Part shown: positions 15,192-23,756 of the stretch, piece after piece
Layout: every line of letters begins with the position of its first letter
Numbering within the stretch: the first letter of the stretch is position 1
DNA from: Bacteroidales bacterium
Lineage (GTDB): Bacteria; Bacteroidota; Bacteroidia; Bacteroidales; P3
NCBI GenBank assembly: GCA_017429685.1
Contig: JAFROL010000024.1
Coordinates: 62,001-126,000 of the forward strand
Direction: 5' to 3'
DNA length: 64,000 nt
Made by a program: the position numbers and the translations under genes
Notes under the pieces: generated by a model
Database searches by the model: none
What the model saw: the letters and a program-made list of their open reading frames with translations, nothing else
What the model was told of the DNA's origin: nothing

Positions 15192-17246
15192 ATGACAAGA
15201 AAGACTCTCACCTTTGTGCTCCTCGCGCTGATTGCTATCACCGCCCACGCCCAGCATTTCGACTGGGTGAAGTCCTACATTGGAGAAAGCGACAATAACG
15301 GACTGACCGACCTAAATACAATAATAGGAAGCGCGGTCGACAATGAAGGCAACTTATACATCTTGGGCGAGTTTACAAAAGGGGCACAGATAGACAACAC
15401 TGATCTCCTGCCTTTTAGTCCATACGGCACAGACAATAAGACAAAGAGTGTTGTCATTGCCAAACTGAGTCCAGCAGGACAGCTGATGTGGCACAAGCCA
15501 ATCCACACTAACTATGGCTCTCCCACAAATGGCATAGGCATACAGCTTGTAGGCGATACATCCATCGTCTGTATGGTTATGCTTTCGCGTCCTGGCGTTA
15601 GGTATCGAAATTACACTTACTTTTTGGACACGCTCTTTCTTGAAACCAATGATTTCGCCTTTCCCACAGACAGTGTCAGGGGTGCTTGGTTCCTTACGTA
15701 CTTGGAGTTTGATTTGGATGGCCATTTGAAAGACAAACACTTCCTGTCTGCGGCGTGCATCTATTCCGACAGAACAATTATGATGGCAGACTCTTGCCAT
15801 TACAGAGATTGGGGTTTTAATAGCGATGCTTTTTCGGTAGACGAAGATGGCAATATCATTTTGGCTCATCCTGTAGTATCTGGAACCAATCTGTTTGACG
15901 ACAGTACGTTTTGGGGATACCGACTCTTGATTAACGGAGGCGAGAGGCATTTTGATGTCCACGTACCCGCCTTTACTTCGTACAATAACTATCAAATTAT
16001 TAAGTTTTCTCCTCGTTTCACAAATATCCTGCACCAACAACTTATTTTCGAACCTAACATACCGAATCTTAACGGGGTTGACACTTATATCACTTCTTTG
16101 ATGTCATCCGGCAAAGACAACTCAATATATCTTTTATTGAGTATGAACGCAGGAACGGTTGCCGTTTTGGACTCTGTCGATTTCAGAATCACAGGAATGC
16201 CGGATACACATATCCAGACAGAAAACAGTCTCGACTATTCAGTCATACTAAAATATGACAACGTGCTGAATCCTCAATGGCTATTCCAGCTTGATTATGA
16301 AAACACTAGCAACAATCTTGATTTGTGGAATGATTATCTGATTAATGCACTAAGCATAGACGAAAACGGAGATGTGTACTGCCTCGGACGCATTTGGTCG
16401 CTTCATCAAGAACAAATCTATAGGGCTGATACTTTTAATATAAATGTGCGAAATGGCATCTTTTTTGCACGATTAGACAAAAATACAGGACAGACCTTGG
16501 CCATTGGCGAAGTACGGTCATCCCGTACAACGGTGCCGCAACTATTAGAGCACATAGAAATTGCAACCCATAACAACTTTGTTATTGCGCAGCTTTTGTA
16601 TCAGCATAATATTTACATTCGAGACAGCGTTATAACAAGACCAATGTCGACAGGTTTATTTGTGTGGGACAAAGACGGCCACGAAGTACAATTCATCGAC
16701 TACAACTCTCCAAGCCCAACTAATGACCCGCGTGGAGTCATCCTTCGCGACAGCATACTCTACCTGTCGGGAAGAATGAACGGCGGCGGCACCTTCGGCA
16801 ATTATACGCTTCCCGCTGGGAAAGACCGAGCTTATGTGTTGAAGTACATCGACACTTTCTTTTCTACTCCGTATGTCTATGTCGAACCCGATGACTCCAC
16901 AAACCACGGAGGTGGTGGCGAGGTGCGCATCACCGTGGTGGGCGACGAGGGGGCTTTCGTGGCCTACCCCAACCCATTCCGGCAGAGTGTGAAGATAAGA
17001 GTTGAAAGTGGAGAGTTGAAAGTTGAAAACGGGGTTGCCACCGCGTGGCTCACCGATATAATGGGCCGCCGCGAGGAAGTGCGCCTCATTCCAAGCGGAG
17101 AGCGGAAAACGGAAAGCGGAGAACGTGTTTACACCCTTGATTTGTCCGGCCGCCCCCAAGCCACCTACCTCCTCACCCTCACCACCGCCGACGGCAAGCA
17201 GCACACCGTCCGCCTGCTGAAGCAAAGCGATATTTTTGGACAATAA
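15192..17246 (+). CDS. T9SS surface protein of the array family (A2)
   Basis: Start at ATG 15192 (MTRKTLTFVLLALIAITAHAQ), aligned with the other family starts rather than the ATG at 15174; 684 aa. The signal peptide is followed by HFDWVKSYIGESDNN and a propeller-like body nearly parallel to A1. The C-terminus is a type A sorting domain (AYPNPFRQSVKIRV... TAWLTDIMGRREEV... TYLLTLTTADGKQHT... QSDIFGQ). Relative to A1 its sorting domain carries an extra in-frame segment (SGERKTESGER) encoded by a 7-bp-period DNA repeat. Predicted to be cell-surface anchored through SprA-dependent export; ligand unknown. Confidence 0.85.
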   Translation: MTRKTLTFVLLALIAITAHAQHFDWVKSYIGESDNNGLTDLNTIIGSAVDNEGNLYILGEFTKGAQIDNTDLLPFSPYGTDNKTKSVVIAKLSPAGQLMWHKPIHTNYGSPTNGIGIQLVGDTSIVCMVMLSRPGVRYRNYTYFLDTLFLETNDFAFPTDSVRGAWFLTYLEFDLDGHLKDKHFLSAACIYSDRTIMMADSCHYRDWGFNSDAFSVDEDGNIILAHPVVSGTNLFDDSTFWGYRLLINGGERHFDVHVPAFTSYNNYQIIKFSPRFTNILHQQLIFEPNIPNLNGVDTYITSLMSSGKDNSIYLLLSMNAGTVAVLDSVDFRITGMPDTHIQTENSLDYSVILKYDNVLNPQWLFQLDYENTSNNLDLWNDYLINALSIDENGDVYCLGRIWSLHQEQIYRADTFNINVRNGIFFARLDKNTGQTLAIGEVRSSRTTVPQLLEHIEIATHNNFVIAQLLYQHNIYIRDSVITRPMSTGLFVWDKDGHEVQFIDYNSPSPTNDPRGVILRDSILYLSGRMNGGGTFGNYTLPAGKDRAYVLKYIDTFFSTPYVYVEPDDSTNHGGGGEVRITVVGDEGAFVAYPNPFRQSVKIRVESGELKVENGVATAWLTDIMGRREEVRLIPSGERKTESGERVYTLDLSGRPQATYLLTLTTADGKQHTVRLLKQSDIFGQ

Positions 17247-17257
17247 GATAATTATAT

Positions 17258-17288
17258 TTTGCCGTATGGAATAATTGTCGTACTTTTG
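17258..17288 (+). promoter_or_regulatory. consensus promoter of AAA ATPase 2
   Basis: TTTG (17258-17261), 19 bp, TACTTTTG (17281-17288), 48 bp before the ATG at 17336. It overlaps the immediate 3' end of A2 (stop at 17246), so the ATPase does not depend on read-through. Confidence 0.8.
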
Positions 17289-17335
17289 CAATCTGAAAAT
17301 TTTGCAAGAATTGCAAAAATATCAAATGAAAAACT

Positions 17336-18598
17336 ATGGTAATAAAACGTGATGCATATCTAAAAAGGCTTGTTGAACATCGTGGGAATCAACGTATAAA
17401 AATTGTGACAGGCATCCGCAGGTGCGGAAAGTCGTATCTGCTTTTTCACCTCTTTAAGGGATATCTTATAAACAATGGGGTGCCACAGTCGCGAATTATA
17501 GAGATACAACTCGACGACCGCGCCAACAAAAGCCTTCGCAACCCAGACAACTGTCTGGCATACATCCGTCAAAAGGTGCGTGGGAAAGGCCAATACTACC
17601 TGCTAATCGACGAGGTGCAGATGATGGATGAGTTTGAGGACGTCCTCAACTCGTGTCTGCATATCAACAACCTCGACACCTACGTTACCGGGTCGAACTC
17701 GCACCTGCTATCGAAAGACGTCATCACAGAGTTCCGCGGCCGTGGCGACGAGATGTACTTGCGCCCGTTAAATTTCGCCGAATATTATACCACCTGCCCC
17801 GAACTTGGATTTGCTGAGGCGTGTCGGCAATACTACACCTATGGCGGGCTGCCATACTGTGCTTTGCTGCCAACGCCAACCGAGAAAACAGAATACCTTT
17901 CGAGGCTTTTCGAAGAAGTGTATTTGCGCGACATCGTGGAACGTTATGGGATACAGAGCGAAGCATATATGGACCGCTTGCTCGACATCATTTCGTCCGG
18001 CGTCGGTTCGCTCACCAACCCCACCAAGCTGGAACGAGCCTTCAACAGTGCGGACGGAATGAAACTCTCCGACGGAACCATCAAGCAATACCTCGACCAT
18101 CTGGCCGACGCCTTCATCGTGGAGCGGGCCGAACGGTATGACATCAAAGGCAAGCGCTACATTTCCACCCCATACAAATACTACTTCACCGACACCGGAC
18201 TCCGCAATGCCCGCATCAACTTCCGCCAGATAGAGGAAACCCACCTGATGGAAAATGTCATATACAACGAACTTTGCGGACGTGGCTATTCGGTCGATGT
18301 GGGGGTTGTGGAGGTAAATGAGCGGCAGACCGACGGCAGATACGTCAGGAAACAGATAGAGGTGGATTTTGTGTGCAACAAGGCCGACGAACGCATCTAT
18401 GTGCAGTCCGCCCTCACGATACCCACCACCGAGAAACGGCAACAGGAAGAACGCCCGTTGGTGGCGGTGCAAGACTCGTTTCGCAAGGTAATTATTACTG
18501 CCGACAATGTCGTCCGCCACCGCGACGATCAGGGAATATTGATTGTAAACTTACAAGATTTCCTGATTAACCCCAATGCCTTGGAGGTAACACCATAA
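17336..18598 (+). CDS. AAA ATPase 2 (AAA_14 / DUF4143 type)
   Basis: The 420-aa product has a Walker A of TGIRRCGKSYLL near residues 25-36, a Walker B of YLLIDEVQMMDEFE near 83-96, and a sensor-type VTGSNSHLLSK. The C-terminal ~200 residues match DUF4143: MKLSDGTIKQYLDHLADAF, then YYFTDTGLRNA, then VIYNELCGRGY, and a nuclease-like strand pair IEVDFVCN and RIYVQSALTI. In DUF4143 this last part resembles a PD-(D/E)xK fold, but activity cannot be inferred. Such ATPases are abundant and horizontally mobile in Bacteroidetes; their role is not established. It lies between A2 and A3. Confidence 0.85.
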   Translation: MVIKRDAYLKRLVEHRGNQRIKIVTGIRRCGKSYLLFHLFKGYLINNGVPQSRIIEIQLDDRANKSLRNPDNCLAYIRQKVRGKGQYYLLIDEVQMMDEFEDVLNSCLHINNLDTYVTGSNSHLLSKDVITEFRGRGDEMYLRPLNFAEYYTTCPELGFAEACRQYYTYGGLPYCALLPTPTEKTEYLSRLFEEVYLRDIVERYGIQSEAYMDRLLDIISSGVGSLTNPTKLERAFNSADGMKLSDGTIKQYLDHLADAFIVERAERYDIKGKRYISTPYKYYFTDTGLRNARINFRQIEETHLMENVIYNELCGRGYSVDVGVVEVNERQTDGRYVRKQIEVDFVCNKADERIYVQSALTIPTTEKRQQEERPLVAVQDSFRKVIITADNVVRHRDDQGILIVNLQDFLINPNALEVTP

Positions 18599-18713
18599 GA
18601 CAGTTAACCTGTACCAAACTATACTCACCTGTCGTCTATGTTCATCTACCTTTAACTCCTGTCGGCCGAGCCGACGGCATACCACGGCTGCGACTTGGCA
18701 ATAATGCGTGCCT

Positions 18714-18878
18714 GAAATGTTAAAAATACATAAATAGTGTTAAAAAATAAACTTTTTTTGGGGCGTAATGCTACTTATAGGGGTGACAAGAAAAGTTTTT
18801 CAGCGTTCCTTGTCATAGAAGCCCCCAATGGGCTCGGTTAAGAAAACAGGTTTATAAACGCACAAAAACAACACAACT
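18714..18878 (+). promoter_or_regulatory. conserved leader of the surface-protein family, copy 2
   Basis: This is the shorter form, lacking the upstream GAGATGTCACATCTC part. It keeps the ATGTTAAAAATACATAAA tract, the near-invariant hairpin core (one extra G relative to copy 1) and the tail leading to the start codon. Sequence 18599-18713 between the ATPase and this leader holds nothing recognisable. Confidence 0.65.
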
Positions 18879-21539
18879 ATGGCAAGAAAGACCCTCACCT
18901 TTGCGCTCCTCGCGCTGCTGGCAATCACCGCCCACGCCCAGCACTTCGATTGGGTGAAACACTATCACGGCCTTCGCGACGACGAATTCCGGTCCGGCAT
19001 CGTGCGGATGGAGGCCGACAGCGAAGGCAACATCTATATGATGGGGCGTTTCACTGTGGATGCCAACATCGACGGCGAGTACTTCCTGCCTACGCAGTAT
19101 CAGCAGGACAACAATAACCTCAGCCTCTTTGTGGCCAAGATGAATCCGGAGGGCGAGATGCTGTGGCACAAGGCTATCTACAAGCAGGAGTACCCCAACG
19201 AGGGACGGGTCTATCCCATCAGTATGCGCCTAGTGGGAGACACGGCGCTGATGATGATGGCCAATTTCCAGATGCCCTTGAGTGACAACAATGGGAACCG
19301 CCTCTACTACCTCGACACGATGATTGCGGACAACGACGGCTACCCGTTCCCTACCGACAGCTCTTCGTCGTGGTTTGCCACAGGCCTCATCACCCTTGAC
19401 CCCGACGACGGCCATCTGCTTGAACACCATTTTCTGCAACGGGCTCTGATAGACACGGCGGGCAACGTGGTGCGTAGCAGACCAGGCCGCCCGTGGAGCG
19501 CAACGGCACTTGGCGCCGCAGACTTTGATGTAGACAGCCGTGGCAACATCTACCTGGTGCGCAGTGCCTACGACGAGGACGAAGTGTACTGCGACACCTG
19601 TGCCAACCATTGGCGTCCGGTCAGTCCCCTCGAAGGGAGCATCGGCGCCATACGTGTGCTTGTCGACGGCGTGCATACCATCGACTATACGTTGCCCTAC
19701 GCCACGGGCCGCTGGAACCTGCAGCTGATGAAGTTCGACCCCCATTTCGACACCCTGCTCGATGCCACCTACGTCATCAGCGAGGCACCCAATATGCCCG
19801 ACACCATCAGGTACCAAGAGAGCTATATGAGTGTCCGCTCGTTCAATATGCACGGCGACCGACTCTGCATCTGCCTGGGCCTGTGCAAAGACCACGACGG
19901 TGCACCTATCGATCGCAGCGACACGCTGGTCATCCATACCGCCCAGCAGCATTTCCACCTTGCCCAAGATGCCCTGCTGACCTACGACACCGCTCTGATG
20001 CCGCAGCAGTTGGTGCAGATGGATTTTCTTTACGCCCGAACCGAAGGCATCCCTGAGGGTGATGTGTCATACGGCAGCATCCTGATGCTCAACACGGCCT
20101 ACGATGCCGACTCCAACTCGCTCTTCGTGCTGGGCCAAACCGAAACACGAAACTACGTGATTCCAAGATTTAATCCGCACGTAAGCTATCGCGGTGACAG
20201 CCTTGCGATGGCCAACACCTTCTTCTTCCTTCGCCTCAATCCCGACAACGGCGCACTGCTTTCCTATGGGACGGCTGAGAGCGACTTTGGTTTTAAAATG
20301 GTAGGCACACCCACCTATGACGGCTACATCAACATAACCGCCAAGGGCAACCGGGTCTTTGCAATGACCAAATACTCAAACAGCATATTCTTTGGTGACA
20401 CAGCCTTTTATACGGCCAGTTACGGGGTCAATATGGGCGCCGTCACCGCAATGGGATTGGCGCAGTGGGACTATGCCGGGCATCAGGTGTCCTTCTATGA
20501 TTTCCACGCTCCGAATTACCGTAACAAAACAGGCCCTGTGATGCTGCACGACAGCTCGCTCTACTTCAGCGGCGTGGCCCTCGAAGGAGCCTCGTTTGGT
20601 GACATTGCGTTGCCGGGCTCCAACACCTTCATTGGACGTTATGTCGATAAGGAATTGCTGAGTCCTTACGTCTATGACAACCGCCACGCCGACCAGTACA
20701 TCACGTGGGATGTCCACAGCGTGAACGACACCATCTACGTCGGCGCAATCAACCGCACAATGGGCCTTTCGGCCACCTCAAGCAGCGGTCTGCCGGTGGA
20801 ATACCTACTGTCGAACGACACGGTGGCACGCCTCATAAACGGTCCCCAGCTGTGGATTGCCGACAGCGGAACAGTGCGCATCACTGCCATACAGCGTGGC
20901 AACACCTACTGGAACGAAGCTCCACCCGTCGAAAAGATTCTCCGCGTGGGACACGTCAAGGGACGCATCGTGTGGACACAGCCGTTAGAGTTCGTCTATA
21001 GCGACACAATCATCCACCTCAATGCCTTCTTTATCCTCGGCGACACCAATATGACCTACTCCTTGCCGGCAAACAACGGTGTGGCCGAACTGACGGGTGC
21101 CGGGTCGCATATGCTGCACCTGCTGGGCCCCGGCACCGTCGACATCACCGCCGAGGCTTGGCACTACAACCCCGACTCCGAAGACCACAACTTCCACCTA
21201 ACTCGGACATTGGTGGTACACTCCAAGCCCGTCGAGCCCATCGGTATCGACATAGTGGTTCCCGACGCGGTGAAAGCCTATCCCAACCCCACCACTGGCA
21301 AAGTGACCATCCTTTGTCCTGAGCCCATAGCCACCGCCTGGCTAACCGATATAATGGGCCGCCGCGAGCAAGTGCGCCTCATTCCAAGCGGAGAGCGGAA
21401 AACGGAAAGCGGAGAACGTGTTTACACCCTTGATTTGTCCGGCCGTCCACAAGCCACCTACCTCCTCACCCTCGCCACCGCCGACGGCAAGCAGCACACC
21501 GTGAAACTACTCAAACGATCGGATATCTTTAGGAAGTGA
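18879..21539 (+). CDS. T9SS surface protein of the array family (A3, long form)
   Basis: At 886 aa this is the longest member. The signal peptide MARKTLTFALLALLAITAHAQ and HFDWVKHY match the family, after which the body diverges strongly from A1/A2 while keeping the unit style (MEADSEGNIYMMGRFT, LFVAKMNPEGEMLWHKAIY). An extra ~150-residue domain (about 600-800, Ig- or propeller-like, from DQYITWDVHSVNDTIYVGA) precedes the type A sorting domain (AYPNPTTGKVTIL... TAWLTDIMGRREQV... TYLLTLATADGKQHT). Its sorting-domain DNA is almost identical to that of A2 and A4, including the in-frame 7-bp-period insert, which points to recombination at the 3' end. The body is more GC-rich than A1, A2 or A4. 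Confidence 0.85.
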   Translation: MARKTLTFALLALLAITAHAQHFDWVKHYHGLRDDEFRSGIVRMEADSEGNIYMMGRFTVDANIDGEYFLPTQYQQDNNNLSLFVAKMNPEGEMLWHKAIYKQEYPNEGRVYPISMRLVGDTALMMMANFQMPLSDNNGNRLYYLDTMIADNDGYPFPTDSSSSWFATGLITLDPDDGHLLEHHFLQRALIDTAGNVVRSRPGRPWSATALGAADFDVDSRGNIYLVRSAYDEDEVYCDTCANHWRPVSPLEGSIGAIRVLVDGVHTIDYTLPYATGRWNLQLMKFDPHFDTLLDATYVISEAPNMPDTIRYQESYMSVRSFNMHGDRLCICLGLCKDHDGAPIDRSDTLVIHTAQQHFHLAQDALLTYDTALMPQQLVQMDFLYARTEGIPEGDVSYGSILMLNTAYDADSNSLFVLGQTETRNYVIPRFNPHVSYRGDSLAMANTFFFLRLNPDNGALLSYGTAESDFGFKMVGTPTYDGYINITAKGNRVFAMTKYSNSIFFGDTAFYTASYGVNMGAVTAMGLAQWDYAGHQVSFYDFHAPNYRNKTGPVMLHDSSLYFSGVALEGASFGDIALPGSNTFIGRYVDKELLSPYVYDNRHADQYITWDVHSVNDTIYVGAINRTMGLSATSSSGLPVEYLLSNDTVARLINGPQLWIADSGTVRITAIQRGNTYWNEAPPVEKILRVGHVKGRIVWTQPLEFVYSDTIIHLNAFFILGDTNMTYSLPANNGVAELTGAGSHMLHLLGPGTVDITAEAWHYNPDSEDHNFHLTRTLVVHSKPVEPIGIDIVVPDAVKAYPNPTTGKVTILCPEPIATAWLTDIMGRREQVRLIPSGERKTESGERVYTLDLSGRPQATYLLTLATADGKQHTVKLLKRSDIFRK

Positions 21540-21652
21540 AACGATACTGTTCACCTTGAAAATGTGCGTATCGATACAATATTCAAGTAGTTTTTATCCG
21601 ATAGAGTTTTCAATATAAATAAAAACAACCTTTCATTATAAATAAAAAGTCG

Positions 21653-21660
21653 TATATTTG
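21653..21660 (+). promoter_or_regulatory. -7 box TATATTTG of AAA ATPase 3
   Basis: TAnnTTTG match 22 bp before the ATG at 21682. The frame extends to a TTG at 21658 inside this box, which is why I set the start at 21682. Confidence 0.65.
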
Positions 21661-21681
21661 CACCATAAAAACACGCCAATA

Positions 21682-22893
21682 ATGATAAGCAAATCTACAC
21701 TTGAAGAGGTGATTACGTGGCAATTAGCCTCAACACAGAAACCTACCTTCCAACGTGCAATTTTGGAAGAGCTGGATCTGGATACCCAGAACTTCGCCTA
21801 TATCATTTCTGGAGTTCGACGTTGCGGCAAGTCCACCTTGGTGCATCAAATAATGCATAAACAGCCCTCGTCGCTTTATCTTAATTTCGACACTCCTAAT
21901 CTCTATGGGTTCGAGATGAACGACTTCCGAGTGCTGGATGTCATCATTGACGAGCGGAAACCCGAATGGCTGTTTTTCGACGAAATGCAGGTGGTGAAGG
22001 GTTGGGAGATTTACGTGCGCAGCAAACTGGAGCAAGGCTACTATGTAGTGGTCACAGGTAGCAACTCGTCGATGCTGAGCCGCGAGCTCGGCACTCGTCT
22101 GACGGGTCGTCATTTGGATTACACTCTCTATCCGTTCTCCTACAGCGAATACCTTGGTTTTACGCAGTCCGAAGCCAGCGCCGACACACTAAAGGAATAC
22201 CTTCGCATAGGCGGTATGCCCGAATATGTGAAGACAGGCGATCCGCGCGTCATCACCGACCTCATCAGCGATATCCTCTACCGCGACATACTGGTGCGAT
22301 ACAACCTGCGCGACGAGCAGGCTCTGAAGAATCTGTTTGTCTACCTGATGGGAAACACTGGCAACCTGGTGTCGGCCAACAAGCTGACTTCGGCCATTGG
22401 CGTAAAATCCTCGGCAACGGTGGGCGAATATTTTACCTACCTCGAGAGCAGCTTTCTGGTCAAGTTCGTGCCCAAGTTCTCCTATTCCTATAAGTCACAG
22501 CTTCTCAACCCACGGAAGGTCTACAGTATCGATCTGGGGCTGCATACAGTTTCCACCCCATCATTCTCTCAAGACACGGGACACAGGCTTGAAAACGAAG
22601 TCTGTCTGGAGTTGATACGCAAAGGCTATGAATTGTTCTATTTCAGCGAGAACCAGCACGAATGCGACTTTGTGCTGTGCCGCAACAACACTCCCGTTGC
22701 TTTAGTGCAAGTCTGCGAGATCTTGACGCACGAAAACGAGCAGCGCGAGGTGTCAGGCCTGGTGACCGCTATGGACTTCTTCCACCTTGATTATGGGCTC
22801 ATCCTCACACTCGACCAAGACGACCTTGTGTACAACGGAGACAAGGAAATCCGCATTCTGCCCATATGGAAATGGTTGACAGCTGATAAGTAA
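21682..22893 (+). CDS. AAA ATPase 3 (AAA_14 / DUF4143 type)
   Basis: The 403-aa product starts MISKSTLEEVITWQL. It has a Walker A of SGVRRCGKSTLVHQ near residues 42-55, a Walker B of EWLFFDEMQVVKGWE near 97-111, and VTGSNSSMLSRELGTRLTGR. The DUF4143-type C-terminal region includes SSATVGEYFTYLESSFLV, KVYSIDLGL, RLENEVCLELIRKGY, then the strand pair HECDFVLCR and PVALVQVCE. It is homologous to ATPase 2 but clearly diverged, so the two were probably acquired separately rather than copied in place. It lies between A3 and the deletion scar at 23108. Function unknown; DNA- or protein-directed remodelling is possible. Confidence 0.85.
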   Translation: MISKSTLEEVITWQLASTQKPTFQRAILEELDLDTQNFAYIISGVRRCGKSTLVHQIMHKQPSSLYLNFDTPNLYGFEMNDFRVLDVIIDERKPEWLFFDEMQVVKGWEIYVRSKLEQGYYVVVTGSNSSMLSRELGTRLTGRHLDYTLYPFSYSEYLGFTQSEASADTLKEYLRIGGMPEYVKTGDPRVITDLISDILYRDILVRYNLRDEQALKNLFVYLMGNTGNLVSANKLTSAIGVKSSATVGEYFTYLESSFLVKFVPKFSYSYKSQLLNPRKVYSIDLGLHTVSTPSFSQDTGHRLENEVCLELIRKGYELFYFSENQHECDFVLCRNNTPVALVQVCEILTHENEQREVSGLVTAMDFFHLDYGLILTLDQDDLVYNGDKEIRILPIWKWLTADK

Positions 22894-22909
22894 TTGGTCA
22901 AATTTATTT

Positions 22910-23070
22910 GACATTTATGGCAATTCACGGACGTTTACGTTCTAAAAAAGAATTGCTGTTAAATTGCTGATAATTGCTGTTAAAAGAAAAAAATAATTTT
23001 TGGTTAATTTCTGGCCAATTTATGGTAATTCCTGTTAAAAAAATGAAAGTTATTTTTGACCATTTACTTA
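22910..23070. repeat. AT-rich inverted repeat, left copy
   Basis: About 160 bp that matches, in reverse complement, 28576-28740 with a few differences (e.g. AACAGGAATTACCATAAATT and CAAAAATTATTTTT shared). The two copies flank 5.5 kb containing A4, the 26.4-kb barrel gene and the BspA-like gene. It is part of the 863-bp stretch 22894-23756, which otherwise holds the deletion scar, the 72-bp tandem repeats and leader copy 3. Confidence 0.8.
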
Positions 23071-23107
23071 ATAATAAAAAAAAACATACCCCAATAAAAA
23101 ATTAATC

Positions 23108-23200
23108 TTCTTTGCACTCCTCGCGATGCTTGCCCTCACCGCCGACGGTAAAACCCACACCGTCCGCCTGCTGAAGCAGTCAGACATCTTTACTCGATAA
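23108..23200 (+). pseudogene. deletion scar: signal-peptide end joined to sorting-domain end
   Basis: The frame reads FFALLAMLALTA joined directly to DGKTHTVRLLKQSDIFTR and stop. The first part resembles the family signal peptide, the second is the last 18 residues of the sorting domain. The join falls at ACCGCC, which occurs both in the signal-peptide DNA and before the C-terminal GACGGCAAG in intact copies, so a deletion between short homologies removed the whole body. No ATG opens the frame. Confidence 0.75.
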
Positions 23201-23248
23201 CATCGCGTGGATTCGCTACGGTCAGCAATATCCATTTTTAATACGTTA

Positions 23249-23504
23249 GTTACTAATCAGAATTAATGTACATATTTTATAACACGAATTGCCACGAATT
23301 ATCCATAAATTAATGGTTAATTAGATGATAATTATATGTAAGATTATTTTATAACACGAATTGCCACGAATTATCCATAAATTAATGGTTAATTAGATGA
23401 TAATTATATGTAAAATTATTTTATAACACGAATTGCCACGAATTATCCATAAATTAATGGTTAATTAGATGATAATTATATGTAAAATAAATTTGACCAA
23501 TTAC
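23249..23504. repeat. AT-rich element with three 72-bp tandem units
   Basis: Near-identical 72-bp units start at 23274, 23346 and 23418 (each with ATAACACGAATTGCCACGAA and TAATGGTTAATTAGATGATA). A reverse-complement copy of the whole element with one unit only is at 48919-49033. Next to the scar it interrupts sequence that is continuous after A1 (13.5-13.6 kb). No coding potential. Confidence 0.9.
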
Positions 23505-23540
23505 TTATAATGGATAAAAAAAGGAAATTTATCCAATACG

Positions 23541-23756
23541 GACTGAGATGTCACATCTCATTTCTCCGATTCTCCGGCGGTAATTGACACCCAAAATGTT
23601 AAAAATACATAAATAATGTTAAAAAATAAACTTTTTTTGGGGCGTAATGCTACTTATAGGGTGACAAGAAAAGTTTTTCAGCGTTCCTTGTCTTAGAAGC
23701 CCCCAATGGGCTCGGTTAAGAAAACGGATTAATAAATGTACAAAACCAACACAACT
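23541..23756 (+). promoter_or_regulatory. conserved leader of the surface-protein family, copy 3
   Basis: Full-length form as at 14979, including GAGATGTCACATCTC and the hairpin core. One base of the core differs from copy 1 (TTGTCTTAGAAG against TTGTCATAGAAG). It leads directly into the start codon of A4. Confidence 0.65.

Noticed and set aside
23274-23489. CRISPR array at the 72-bp repeats
   Set aside because: The units are contiguous with no spacers, and no cas genes were seen.
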